64,000 nt of DNA from Thermus thermamylovorans (lineage in GTDB: Bacteria > Deinococcota > Deinococci > Deinococcales > Thermaceae): the NCBI RefSeq assembly GCF_004307015.1, contig NZ_SIJL01000002.1, forward strand, positions 218,417 through 282,416. The letters are read 5' to 3'. A model generated the notes under the pieces. It was not told where the DNA came from. It did no database searches and worked only from the letters and a program-made list of their open reading frames with translations. The translations under genes and the position numbers were made by a program. Each line of letters starts with the position of its first letter. Position 1 is the first letter of the stretch. Below are positions 36,549 through 44,848 of the stretch, in pieces.

Positions 36549-37743
36549 GGAGGCCTTCCCGCCTCGCCCCCTCGTTCTCCAGGCGGCAGGCGGGGCGAAG
36601 GCGCACCCCTAGGGCCGTCCCCAGGAGGGCGCAGACCCCCCAGAGGGGCCCGTGGAGGCTGAAGGAGGCCGTGCCCCCCAGGTAGGCCCCGATGTTGCAC
36701 CCCGCGGCCAGGCGGGCCCCGTAGCCCATGAGGACTCCGCCCAGGAAGACCCCCAGGTGGGTGGTCCAGGGGATGCGCCGCAGGTCCTTGAAGCGCAGCG
36801 ACCCGCCTAGGCCCGCCCCCAGGAAGGCTCCCAGGAAGAGGCCGAAGTTGGTCACGCTGGTGGCGTCCTTGAGGACGCTCTCCCCAAGCCTTTCGGCGAA
36901 GGCGGGGTTGTGGAAGAGGGCCCACTCCACCACGGGAAAGCCCAGGCCCTCCGCCAGCTTGCCCCCCCAGAGGGCGAAGGCCGCCGTCACCCCCCAGGGC
37001 CTTCCCTGGAGCAGGAGGAGAAGGAGGCTGCCCACCGCCAAGACGGCGGCCCCTCCCACCAGGCCCCAGGGCCCGAAGAGGGGGTGGGTGGCCTCCTTGC
37101 GGAAAAGGGGCTCCACCCTCCCGGTGCGCCGCCGCTCCACCCCCGCCACCCCCAGGTAGAGGAGGCCCAGAAGCCCCAGCCAGAGGGCCAGGCCCAGGTA
37201 GGGGGAAGGGAACCAGGTGAGGGCGCTCCCCGGAGCCCAGGCGGGCAGGGCCTGCCAGAAGGGCAGGTGGAAGACCCCGAGGAGGGAGCCCACCATGAAA
37301 CCCAGGAGGACCAGGATCCCCCGGGTGTCCCCGCTCCCCGTGTGGTAGAGGGTGCCCGAGGCGCAGCCGTCCCCGAGCTGCATGCCGATGCCGAAGAGGA
37401 AAGCCCCCACCAGGAGGGCTACCCCCAGGGGCACCACGAAACCCTGCACCGCCTGGCCGAAGGCCTCCCCCTGGACCAGGAAGGGGAAGAAGAGGAGGCT
37501 CGCCAGGGCGAAGAGGAGGAAGTGGGCCCGCATGAGGCGGCTTTCCCCGGTGAGGAGGAAGCGGCGGAAACCCGAGGCGAAGCCGAACTTGGCGTGGAAG
37601 AGGGCCAGGCCCAGGAGGACGGCCACCCAGAAGGCCAGGAGGAGCCGGGTGCCTGAGGCCTGGTGGACCGCGTAGGAGAGCGCCAGGGCCAGGAGGGCGA
37701 AGACCAGGAGGGGCCAGGCTTGGGGTCGCACCGTCCCGTTCAT
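36538..37743 (-). CDS. YeeE/YedE-family sulfur (thiosulfate-type) transporter
   Basis: A ~401-aa protein with nine or more membrane helices and the two family cysteine motifs: GDGCASGTLYHTGSGDTRG and AAGCNIGAYLGGTASFSLHG. TsuA-type members import thiosulfate through a row of cysteines. Two ATGs are possible; the inner one at 37743 lies 7 nt from a TACTAT box, so leaderless initiation there is preferred over the ATG at 37752, which overlaps that box. No sulfur-metabolism gene is adjacent. Confidence 0.88.
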   Translation of the reverse strand: MNGTVRPQAWPLLVFALLALALSYAVHQASGTRLLLAFWVAVLLGLALFHAKFGFASGFRRFLLTGESRLMRAHFLLFALASLLFFPFLVQGEAFGQAVQGFVVPLGVALLVGAFLFGIGMQLGDGCASGTLYHTGSGDTRGILVLLGFMVGSLLGVFHLPFWQALPAWAPGSALTWFPSPYLGLALWLGLLGLLYLGVAGVERRRTGRVEPLFRKEATHPLFGPWGLVGGAAVLAVGSLLLLLLQGRPWGVTAAFALWGGKLAEGLGFPVVEWALFHNPAFAERLGESVLKDATSVTNFGLFLGAFLGAGLGGSLRFKDLRRIPWTTHLGVFLGGVLMGYGARLAAGCNIGAYLGGTASFSLHGPLWGVCALLGTALGVRLRPACRLENEGARREGLPST

Positions 37744-37750
37744 GCCCCTC

Positions 37751-37778
37751 ATAGTACCTATGAGCCTGTAAAAGTCAA
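37751..37778 (-). promoter_or_regulatory. promoter of the YeeE/YedE gene
   Basis: TTGACT (37773-37778) and TACTAT (37751-37756) on the minus strand, 16 nt apart and 7 nt before the ATG at 37743. Confidence 0.6.
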
Positions 37779-37792
37779 GGGTATGTTTCCGC

Positions 37793-38656
37793 CTAAGGGT
37801 GCAGGAACCCCAGGGCCGCCCGGGGCAGCCCCCCCTCCTTCCCCTTGGCCTCCACCATCACGTCCGCGGGGGCGGGTAGGGCTGCGAGAAGCCCCTCCCA
37901 GTCCGCCTCGGCCACGGCCAAGGCGTGGGCCCCGGGGCGCTTCCCGGGGTCTTGGCTCGCCAGGTGCACCTTGGGCCTCCCCCGCCAGGTGGGGAAGACC
38001 AGCCTCAGGGCCTCCCCCAGGGAGAGCCGCCCCGGGTTCAGGGCGTGGTGCAGGGTGTCCACCACCACCGGCACCCCCAGGGCCTCCGCCGCCCGCAGGA
38101 CGTCCTCCACCGGCCAAAGCCGCTCGTCGTTCTCCAGGGCCAGGTAGCGGAGCACCTCCCCTTCGTCCCGCAGGTTTTCCACGAAGCGGCGGAGGGTGCC
38201 CTCCCGGTCCCCGTAGACCCCGCCCAGGTGGAGGACCAGGACCCCGTCCTCCGCCCCCAGGAGGCTCAGCACCCGGGCGGAGTAGCGGAGCTCGGCCAGG
38301 GAGCGCTCCACCACCTTTGGGCTTGGGCTTCCCGGGTTCACGTATTGCCCGGGGTGCAGGGAAAGCCGCTGGCCCAGGGCTTTGGCCAGGGCCCCGAGCC
38401 GCCCCAGCTCCTCCCCGTGGGCCCTCGCCCAGTCGTAGGGGAAGCGGGGGTGGGAGGCGAAGGGGATGAGGTGCTGGCCGATGCGGAAAAGACGAAAGCC
38501 CTCCTGGGCGTTCCAGCGCAGGATGCGCTCCAGGTCCCTCAGGTTCTCCGCCACCCTGGCCCGCACCTTTTCCTCATCGAGGGAAGCCAGGCGGAGGGTG
38601 TGGTTGGTGCTGGCCCCCAGGGTCAGGTTCTCGCAGGGGTAGCCCAGGCGGATCAC
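37793..38656 (-). CDS. uvsE: UV damage endonuclease UvdE
   Basis: A 287-aa TIM-barrel endonuclease that nicks 5' of UV photoproducts and other lesions. The family pattern is plain: [92 protein letters not shown] and [10 protein letters not shown], covering the metal-binding His/Glu/Asp residues. The GTG start overlaps the YceI stop (GTGA). It lies near photolyase and carotenoid genes, so light and UV defence is concentrated here. Confidence 0.95.
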   Translation of the reverse strand: MIRLGYPCENLTLGASTNHTLRLASLDEEKVRARVAENLRDLERILRWNAQEGFRLFRIGQHLIPFASHPRFPYDWARAHGEELGRLGALAKALGQRLSLHPGQYVNPGSPSPKVVERSLAELRYSARVLSLLGAEDGVLVLHLGGVYGDREGTLRRFVENLRDEGEVLRYLALENDERLWPVEDVLRAAEALGVPVVVDTLHHALNPGRLSLGEALRLVFPTWRGRPKVHLASQDPGKRPGAHALAVAEADWEGLLAALPAPADVMVEAKGKEGGLPRAALGFLHP

Positions 38657-39162
38657 CGCCTTACCTCCGCCTCCAGGAAGACCTCCACCTCGTCCCGCAC
38701 CTCCAGGAAGAGGAAGCGGGGGCGTTCCAGCCCCCAGTCGGAGAAGCGGATGCGGAAACCGCCCCGGAAGCGCCCCCGCTCCGGGGGGCCCAGAAGCTCC
38801 CCTTGAAGGCGCACGGGCAGCCGCCGCCCCGCCATCTCCAGCTCCCCCTCCACCACGAAGCGGCTGCCCTCGTAGCGGGCCCTTTGGGGGTAGAGGCAGG
38901 CCTGGGGGTGTTCCCTGGCCTTCAGGATCTCCAGGGCCTTCCGGTCCCGCTCGGCTACCCCGGAGTCCCAGGCGGCCTGCTCTAGGCAGACCCGGCCCGA
39001 GGCCTGCTCGCCATTCCAAAAGACCTCCCCCCGGGCGGTGGGGTTCCTGCCCTCCCAGCTTCCCAGGGGGTAGAAGCCCCGGTAGCGCACCTCCCCCTCC
39101 ACCCGGTAGGGGGCCTGGGCCAGGGCCAAAAGGGGGAGGAGGAAGGGGAGAAGCCGCCTCAC
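38653..39162 (-). CDS. secreted YceI-like lipocalin-fold protein
   Basis: A 169-aa protein with a signal peptide ([16 protein letters not shown]) and a YceI-like beta-barrel pattern ending [17 protein letters not shown]. YceI proteins bind isoprenoid chains or other apolar molecules in the periplasm. Two cysteines (RVCLEQ, QACLYP) could pair. The GTG start overlaps the flavin reductase stop (GTGA), and the gene's end overlaps uvsE. A carotenoid- or quinone-binding role is only a guess from the family. Confidence 0.75.
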   Translation of the reverse strand: MRRLLPFLLPLLALAQAPYRVEGEVRYRGFYPLGSWEGRNPTARGEVFWNGEQASGRVCLEQAAWDSGVAERDRKALEILKAREHPQACLYPQRARYEGSRFVVEGELEMAGRRLPVRLQGELLGPPERGRFRGGFRIRFSDWGLERPRFLFLEVRDEVEVFLEAEVRR

Positions 39163-39680
39163 GGCCTGAACCTCCAGCGCTCCCCCAGGGTGGCGAAGTC
39201 GCGGAAGCCCAGGAAGAGGATGGGCCGCTCCTTGGCCTCGGGGGAGCCTTCCACGTGCACCACCTCCCCCAGGAAGAGGACGTGGTCGCCCTCCAGGGGA
39301 AGCTCGCTCACCTTGAGCTCGTACACCGCCAGGGCCCCTTCCGGCACCTGGGTGCGCCCCAGCTTCCTGGCCGGGCGCAGAGCCACCCCCAGCCGCTCGG
39401 CTTTGCGCACCTTCCGCCCCGAAAGGTAGCCGGAGCGCACCACCCACCCCCGGGCCTCCCAGGGGAGAAAGGCGAGGGCCCCTTCCCCCAGCTCTCGCAG
39501 AAGGCTTAGGGTATGGTTTCCCCGGTCCATGGCGAAGAGGAGGCGGAAGGGCTCCTTGGAAACGGGGGTCCACCAGGCCAGGGGCATGAAGTTCTCCCCC
39601 ACGCAGAGGAGGGCCAGGCGCATGGGGTAGAAGAAAGCCCGGTAACGGGCCGTGGGTTTGGCGGCTTGGGCTTCGGCCAT
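39159..39680 (-). CDS. flavin reductase-like FMN-binding protein
   Basis: A 173-aa split-barrel flavoprotein. The region [20 protein letters not shown], then [21 protein letters not shown] and the [16 protein letters not shown] stretch fit the flavin reductase-like domain that uses FMN with NAD(P)H. It heads a three-gene unit with the YceI-like protein and uvsE. A TAGCCT box lies about 20 nt upstream of the ATG. The physiological partner is unknown. Confidence 0.8.
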   Translation of the reverse strand: MAEAQAAKPTARYRAFFYPMRLALLCVGENFMPLAWWTPVSKEPFRLLFAMDRGNHTLSLLRELGEGALAFLPWEARGWVVRSGYLSGRKVRKAERLGVALRPARKLGRTQVPEGALAVYELKVSELPLEGDHVLFLGEVVHVEGSPEAKERPILFLGFRDFATLGERWRFRP

Positions 39681-39802
39681 GGCTAGAGCTCCAGTGCCTC
39701 AGGCTATCCCTTCCCCAAAGCCACTTCTGTAGCCCAAAAAGAGAAGGGGCCAGAGGCCCTTTACCCCCCTTTTGAGGACCCCGTGGCCGCAGCCTTCGCC
39801 CG

Positions 39803-41248
39803 TCACCCGCCCTCACGCCCTGACCATGGAAGCCTGGCTGCGGCTTCCGCCTCCCGGGCGATGGCCCGCGCCAGGTCGCTGAAGATGCGCCGGTGGAGGG
39901 GGTAGAGGAGCCACCAGTAGAGGAAGCCGGTGAGGCCCACGGGCTCGAAGTAGGCGGTCTGCACCAGCCGGGCCCCTTCCCCCTCGGGGAGGGCCTGCCA
40001 CTCCAACCAGGCCTTCCCAGGCAGGCGCATCTCCGCCCGCAGGCGCAGGAGCCTTCCCGGCTCCACCCGCTCCACCCGCCAGAAGTCCAGGGCCTCCCCC
40101 GGGAGGAGCTCCTGCGGGTGGCGCCGCCCCCGCCTCAGGCCCGGGCCCCCCACCAGCCGGTCCAGGAAGCCCCGCAGGGCCCAGGCCCAGCCCCAGACGA
40201 GCCAGCCCCGCTCCCCGCCAAGGCTGGAAAAGACCCGAAAGAGGGCCTCGGGGGTGGTCCGCGCGTGGAGGCTTCGCACCTCGCGCACGATCCCCTCCCG
40301 GTCCTCCAGGAAGTAGGCCCGCCCGTACAGGGCCCCCGACCAGCGGGTTTCCACCTCCCCCAGGGCCACGCGCCTCAGGGCCAGGGCCACCGCCTCCTCG
40401 TAGGGGAGGGGGCGCACCTCGGGGAAGGGGGCCTGGGCCTTCCCCGTGTCCGCCACCAGGGGGTGGAGGATGCCCTCCACCAGGGGCAGGGCCAGGCGGT
40501 TGGGGATGGGGGTCACCAGGCCCACCCAGAGGGCGGCCAGCCTGGGGGCCAGGACCGGCACGGGGAGGATGAGGCGCCTGAGCCCCCGCACCCGGGCGTA
40601 GGCCTCCATCATGCCCTGGAAGGTGAGGGGTGGGGCCCCGATCTCCACCACCCCGGCGGGCCCTTTGGAGAGGGCCAGGAGCAGGTAGGCCAGCACGTCC
40701 CGGATGGCGATGGGGGACACCGGGTTCAGCACCCAACGGGGGGCCACCATGACCGGCAGGCGCTCCGTGAGGTAGCGGACCATCTCGAAGCTGGCCGAGC
40801 CCGAGCCCACGATAGGCCCGGCGCGGAACTCCGTGGTGGGGAGGTGGGCCCTTAGGATCTCCCCCACCCGGGCCCGGCTTTGCAGGTGGGGGGAGGGCCT
40901 TCCCTCCCTGGGCAGGAGTCCCCCCAGGTAGACCACGTGGCCCAGGCCCGCCTCCCGGGCCACCTGGGCGAAGGTGCGGGCCTGGCGTTCTTCCGCCCGG
41001 GGGAAGTCCCCCTCGGAGAGCATGGCGTGGACCAGGTAGTAGGCGGCCTCCACCCCGGAAAGGGCCTGGCGCAGGGCGGCGGGGTCCTCGAGGCTTCCCC
41101 GCACCACCTCCACCTGCCCCGCCCAGGGGCGGCCTTCCAGGCGGGCCGGGTCCCGCACCAGAACCCGCACCCGGTGCCCGGCCTCCAGGAGGCGGGGGAC
41201 GAGCCTTCCCCCCACGTACCCCGTGGCCCCGGTGACCAGGACCTCCAT
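39803..41248 (-). CDS. SDR-DUF2867 fusion protein (YbjT-like)
   Basis: A 481-aa protein. The N-terminal ~300 residues are an NmrA/atypical SDR domain (VTGATGYVGGRLVPRLLEAG; YYLVHAM). The C-terminal ~150 are DUF2867 (LDFWRVERVEPGRLLRLRAE; EGARLVQTAYFEPVGL) with a hydrophobic LYWWLLYPLHRRIF near the end. Such fusions are widespread but uncharacterised. It starts 4 nt after the MNT gene stop, so it may be in the same transcript. Confidence 0.85.
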   Translation of the reverse strand: MEVLVTGATGYVGGRLVPRLLEAGHRVRVLVRDPARLEGRPWAGQVEVVRGSLEDPAALRQALSGVEAAYYLVHAMLSEGDFPRAEERQARTFAQVAREAGLGHVVYLGGLLPREGRPSPHLQSRARVGEILRAHLPTTEFRAGPIVGSGSASFEMVRYLTERLPVMVAPRWVLNPVSPIAIRDVLAYLLLALSKGPAGVVEIGAPPLTFQGMMEAYARVRGLRRLILPVPVLAPRLAALWVGLVTPIPNRLALPLVEGILHPLVADTGKAQAPFPEVRPLPYEEAVALALRRVALGEVETRWSGALYGRAYFLEDREGIVREVRSLHARTTPEALFRVFSSLGGERGWLVWGWAWALRGFLDRLVGGPGLRRGRRHPQELLPGEALDFWRVERVEPGRLLRLRAEMRLPGKAWLEWQALPEGEGARLVQTAYFEPVGLTGFLYWWLLYPLHRRIFSDLARAIAREAEAAARLPWSGREGG

Positions 41249-41252
41249 GCCC

Positions 41253-41570
41253 CTAGCCTAGGGGCTTGCCCCCGGAGGGAGGGTGGCCGGGGAGGGGGTT
41301 TCCCAACAGGACCACCCCCTCCCGGGCCGCCTCCCCCACCCCCCCGATCTCCCCTTGCCGGGCCGCCCCTTCCTCGGGGGTAAGGGCCACGTACTCCACG
41401 TGGCGGAGGGGAAGGGTGCGGTGGAGGAGAAGAAGCCTTTCCAGGTAGTCCATGCCCCGAAAGGCCGGGAAAACCACCAGGAGGTCCCAGTCGCTTTCCA
41501 GTAAGGCCTCCCCCCGGGACCGGGAACCGAAGAGGAGGGCCAGGGCCTCCTTTAGCTTTTCCCAGGGGAC
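41253..41570 (-). CDS. MNT-type nucleotidyltransferase (MntA-like), start codon unclear
   Basis: About 105 aa, minimal nucleotidyltransferase fold. The active-site signature G-S-x10-D-x-D is complete (GSRSRGEALLESDWD), followed by LLVVFPAFRGMDYLERL. MntA proteins neutralise HepT toxins by AMPylation. The frame is open far upstream across the HEPN gene, yet no ATG, GTG or TTG lies close to the domain; the expected first codon is GTC at 41568-41570. A rare start, a base difference, or entry from the overlapping HEPN gene are all possible. The start is approximate. Confidence 0.7.
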   Translation of the reverse strand, partial: VPWEKLKEALALLFGSRSRGEALLESDWDLLVVFPAFRGMDYLERLLLLHRTLPLRHVEYVALTPEEGAARQGEIGGVGEAAREGVVLLGNPLPGHPPSGGKPLG

Positions 41571-41923
41571 CTTTCCACCCCCGTGAGGACCTCCTCCGCC
41601 GCCTGCAGGCGGGCTTCCCCCCGGGCCCTGCCGTAGAGCCGGGCGGGCAGGGTGCCGGCGGCATCCGGGTAGCGGCTCACCGTGTAGTCCGGGGTGAGAA
41701 GACGGGCCCCTTCCACCCCTCCCTCGGGGGCCCCCAGGGCCAGCAGGTCGTGGGTGCGGGGCAGGGTGCGCAGGCGTTCCACATGGAGGGCCTTCAGGAC
41801 CTTCTCCACCGCTTGCTGGGCAAAGAAGGCCACGGCGTAATGGCGCTCCCCTCGGAGGAGCACCTGGGCTGGGGTCGGATCCTTGCGGGCCTGCGCCAGG
41901 AGCCCTTCCGCCTCGAGCCGCAT
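41552..41923 (-). CDS. HEPN-domain protein (HepT-like)
   Basis: A 123-aa HEPN protein with the typical RHYAVAFFAQQAVEKVLKAL helix, RTLPRTHDLLALG (an R-x5-H arrangement compatible with the HEPN RNase motif) and TPDYTVSRYPDAAG. Paired with the overlapping MNT gene, it fits the HepT/MntA toxin-antitoxin arrangement, in which HEPN is an RNase silenced by AMPylation. Some HEPN/MNT pairs are not toxic, so the role is inferred. Confidence 0.82.
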   Translation of the reverse strand: MRLEAEGLLAQARKDPTPAQVLLRGERHYAVAFFAQQAVEKVLKALHVERLRTLPRTHDLLALGAPEGGVEGARLLTPDYTVSRYPDAAGTLPARLYGRARGEARLQAAEEVLTGVERSPGKS

Positions 41924-41970
41924 CCCTACCCATCTTAGCCTGGGCCAAGGTCGGCCTGCCCCCTTCCGGA

Positions 41971-41976
41971 TAGCCT
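41971..41976 (+). promoter_or_regulatory. -10 element of the CrtI-like gene
   Basis: TAGCCT, 7 nt before the GTG start at 41984; leaderless spacing. Confidence 0.4.
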
Positions 41977-41983
41977 GGGTTCC

Positions 41984-43390
41984 GTGCGCGCGGTGGTGGT
42001 GGGGGCGGGGATCGGGGGGTTGGTGGCGGCCAGGCTCCTGCAAAGGGCGGGCCTGGAGGTGGTGGTCCTCGAGGCCCACACCTACCCCGGGGGCCTGGCG
42101 GGGGACTTCTGGCACCGGGGCTTCCGCTTTCCCGCGGGGGCCACCCTCCTCTCGGGCTTCGCCCCCGGGGGCCCCCTCGACCTCCTGGAGGGCCTTCTGG
42201 GCCTGCGCTTTCCCGGGGAGCCCTACCCCGAGGGCTTCCCCCTCCTGGAGGTCCTCCTCCCCAGGGGGAGGCTCCTTCGCCCCGTGGGGCGGGATAGGGA
42301 GCGGGAGGCCCAGGGGGACTTCTTCGGGCCCCAGGTCCTCCCCTTCTGGCGCTGGCAGGGGGAGCGGGCGGAAGGGCTCAAGGCCCTGGCCCCCCGCCTC
42401 CCCTGGCCCCCGGAGGGGGAGGAGCTCGCCGCCCTCTTGCGCCTCCTCCCCGGGCTGCTCCCTCTCCTTCCCGACCTCTTCCGGCGGGTCTCCCGCCTGG
42501 CCCCCCCGGACCCCGATTTCCGCCTATTCCTCCAGGCCCAGCTCCTCATCGCCGCCCAGACGGAGGACCCCTACGCCCTCTACGCCGCCCTGGCCCTGGA
42601 CCTGCCCCACCTGGGCCCCGTGCGGGTGCCGGGCGGGGTGGGGGCCCTGGCCCGGGCCCTGGCGGAAGGCCTCGAGGTGCGCTACCGCGCCCGGGCCATC
42701 CGGCTCCTCCTCCGGGGAGGGCGGGCCCATGGGGTGGAGGTGGCCTACGGGGGGAGGAGGCGGGGGGAGAAGGAGGTGCTCCAGGGGGACTTCTTCCTCC
42801 TCAACGTGCCCCCGGAGCCCCTCCTCGGCCTCCCCGAGCGCGTTCCCAAGGACGCCTGGGGGGCTTTTGCCCTCTACGGGGTCCTGCCCTTCCGGGCAGG
42901 GCCCCCCTACTACCGGCAAAACGCCCGGGAGCGGCCCTTCGCCTTCCTCTCCCTCTTCCCGGAAGGGGAGAGGACCCTTTTCTCCCTCTCCCTCCACACC
43001 CCCCTGGCCCTCTGGGAGGGCCTCGAGGGGGAGGCGTACCGGGCCCTCAAGGCCCGCTGGCAGGAGCGGGCCCTGGCCTTGGGGGAGGCACTTCTCCCGG
43101 GCCTCAGGGAGGCGGAGCCCCTCTTCGCCGCCACCCCCCGCACCTACCGCCGCTTCGCGGGGCGGGCCTGGGTGGGGGGCTACCCCCAGACCCACCCCTT
43201 CCCCTTCCCCCGGGTGCGCCTCCTGGCCAACGTCCTGCGGGTGGGGGAGGGGGTCTTCCCGGGGCAGAGCGTGCCCGCAGCGGCCCTTTCCGCTCTGCGG
43301 GCGGCGCGCCTCCTCCTCCGGGCCCTGGGCCTGGGGGATAGGGGTGACCTGGCCTCTGGGGCGCCCCGGGGTGAACCCATCTGCCGGTAG
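41984..43390 (+). CDS. CrtI/CrtO-like FAD-dependent oxidoreductase
   Basis: A 468-aa flavoprotein with VVVGAGIGGLVAARLLQRAG at residues 4-23, the FAD-binding acid in VVLEAHTYPGGLAG, and the C-terminal desaturase-family signature RVGEGVFPGQSVPAAALSA. It belongs to the phytoene desaturase/carotenoid isomerase/retinol saturase group but is clearly distinct from the crtI of this window. It may act on carotenoids or other isoprenoids. It stands alone, 8 kb from the carotenoid cluster. Confidence 0.82.
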   Translation: MRAVVVGAGIGGLVAARLLQRAGLEVVVLEAHTYPGGLAGDFWHRGFRFPAGATLLSGFAPGGPLDLLEGLLGLRFPGEPYPEGFPLLEVLLPRGRLLRPVGRDREREAQGDFFGPQVLPFWRWQGERAEGLKALAPRLPWPPEGEELAALLRLLPGLLPLLPDLFRRVSRLAPPDPDFRLFLQAQLLIAAQTEDPYALYAALALDLPHLGPVRVPGGVGALARALAEGLEVRYRARAIRLLLRGGRAHGVEVAYGGRRRGEKEVLQGDFFLLNVPPEPLLGLPERVPKDAWGAFALYGVLPFRAGPPYYRQNARERPFAFLSLFPEGERTLFSLSLHTPLALWEGLEGEAYRALKARWQERALALGEALLPGLREAEPLFAATPRTYRRFAGRAWVGGYPQTHPFPFPRVRLLANVLRVGEGVFPGQSVPAAALSALRAARLLLRALGLGDRGDLASGAPRGEPICR

Positions 43391-43425
43391 GCACGGCCAC
43401 CCGGCTGCCGACGCCGCCCTACCGG
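43384..43425. terminator. possible terminator between convergent genes
   Basis: CCGGTAGG (43384-43391) and CCTACCGG (43418-43425) form 8-bp perfect arms across the stop codon, with a long 26-nt loop that can pair further. There is no T tract. The rest of the gap to 43544 shows nothing recognisable. Confidence 0.3.
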
Positions 43426-43544
43426 AGGCCGCCCCGGGGGCTGGAGCCGGGGACGGGTTGTGCCGCGTCCGGGCAAGGGGTGCGCAGGGCGGAGGCTCGA
43501 GACCTTTCCCGGTTCGCCAGCCCTTTCCGGGGAGGGGCCCGGGC

Positions 43545-44804
43545 CTAGCGGCCTTCCAGGTAGTCCAGGAGGGCCCGGGCGGTCCGCCCCTCCCGCTCCG
43601 TGAGGAGGTCCAGATGGGTGAGGCCGGGGAGGACCTGGGCCCGGGCGGGGGTGTTGGGGAAGGTTGCCCCCAGGCGGAAGTCCTCGGGCTGCGTCAGGAG
43701 CCCTCGCCCCGCCCCCAGGGCCAGGACAGGGTAGGGGAGGGGCCTAGGCTTTAGGTCTTCGGCCACGAAGGGGTAGCCCGCCACCTCCAGGAGGAGCCGG
43801 TAGGGGAAGTACCACTCGGAAAACCCGGTCTCCGGCTGGGCGAAGGCCGAGAGGAAGGCCCTGGGGTCCGTGGCCTCCCCCGTGTCCCGCCACTCCACCA
43901 GCCTGCCCCGGGGCCCCCGCACGGTGAGGACCAGGCGCCCCTGGAGGAGGCCCAGGAGGCTAAACCCTTCCCGGGCCCAGGCCCGGCCCACGCTTGCGCT
44001 GAAGATGGGGAAAAGGCTGTAGTGGTCGTCCACCCGCAGGAGGGCCCGGGCCTCCCGGGTGGCCCGGTAGGGGCCGTAGGGCACGGGCTCCAGGGGGCGC
44101 TTTGCCGCCAGGAAGGCCTCGGCCTCCGCCAGGGCCAGGTCCTTGGGGGCGAGGAAGGGAAGGCGAAAGACGGGGTCGGCCCGGCCCTGGAGGAGGTCCT
44201 CCAGCCCGGGGAAGCGGCCAAAGGGGGTGGAAAGCCCCCTCCCCAGGGTCTCCCGGTCCACCTCCCGGCCGATGGCCCCCTCGGCGAGCCGCAAGCTCCC
44301 GTCCAGGAGGACGAGGCCCCGGAGCTTCTCCCCGTGGCGGAAGGCGTAGAGGGTGGCGAGGCTCGCCCCCAGGGAGTGCCCCGCCAGGACCACGGGAGCC
44401 CGCTTGCGGGCGGCCTCCACCGCCAGGTCCAGGTCCTTCAGGTGCACCTCCAGGCCCCATTCCCGGAGGGGGGAGAGGTCGGGCTCGGGGAGGCTTTGGT
44501 AGTAGGCCAGGGGGTCTTGGGCCAGGAAGCCCCGGCGGTCCTCGAGGCCGTTGGCCCGCCGCTCCCAGGCCCAGACCTCCAGCCAGGGGGCCTCCCGCCG
44601 CAGGTGCTCGGCCAGGAGGGCGAAGTTGGTGCTTCCCCCCAAAAGGCCCGGCACCAGGAGGAGCACCGCCTTTGGGGCCTCCGCCTCGTAGACCAGGGCG
44701 TAGCTCCGGTCCAGCTCTGGCCAGCCCGTGGGGGCCCCGGGGAGGGCCCGGTACTCCTGGGCCAGGACCAGGCCCAGGGAGAGGAGGAGGGCAAGGGCCC
44801 GCAT
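43545..44804 (-). CDS. secreted alpha/beta hydrolase
   Basis: A 419-aa protein with a signal peptide (MRALALLLSLGLVLAQ) and an alpha/beta-hydrolase domain: LLVPGLLGGSTNF for the oxyanion region, AGHSLGAS with the nucleophilic serine near residue 140, and a late histidine in GLTHLDLLTE. An extended middle cap is present. Exported esterase or lipase activity is likely, but no substrate can be assigned. Its ATG follows the R2lox gene end by 45 nt, so the two may be co-transcribed. Confidence 0.8.
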   Translation of the reverse strand: MRALALLLSLGLVLAQEYRALPGAPTGWPELDRSYALVYEAEAPKAVLLLVPGLLGGSTNFALLAEHLRREAPWLEVWAWERRANGLEDRRGFLAQDPLAYYQSLPEPDLSPLREWGLEVHLKDLDLAVEAARKRAPVVLAGHSLGASLATLYAFRHGEKLRGLVLLDGSLRLAEGAIGREVDRETLGRGLSTPFGRFPGLEDLLQGRADPVFRLPFLAPKDLALAEAEAFLAAKRPLEPVPYGPYRATREARALLRVDDHYSLFPIFSASVGRAWAREGFSLLGLLQGRLVLTVRGPRGRLVEWRDTGEATDPRAFLSAFAQPETGFSEWYFPYRLLLEVAGYPFVAEDLKPRPLPYPVLALGAGRGLLTQPEDFRLGATFPNTPARAQVLPGLTHLDLLTEREGRTARALLDYLEGR

Positions 44805-44848
44805 GCCCCCATCTTGCCAAAGGGGGCGGGAGGGGTTTGCGGGGGGGC

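Noticed and set aside
41552-41585. Programmed -1 frameshift fusing HEPN to MNT at the GGGAAAAGC stretch
   Set aside because: The bases do not form a proper slippery heptamer in the HEPN frame, since re-pairing after a -1 slip would fail. Kept only as a remote option.
41253-41948. One 231-aa protein containing the whole upstream open frame plus the MNT domain
   Set aside because: The first ~125 residues are the out-of-frame shadow of the HEPN gene and have no sensible sequence; only the MNT part is real.
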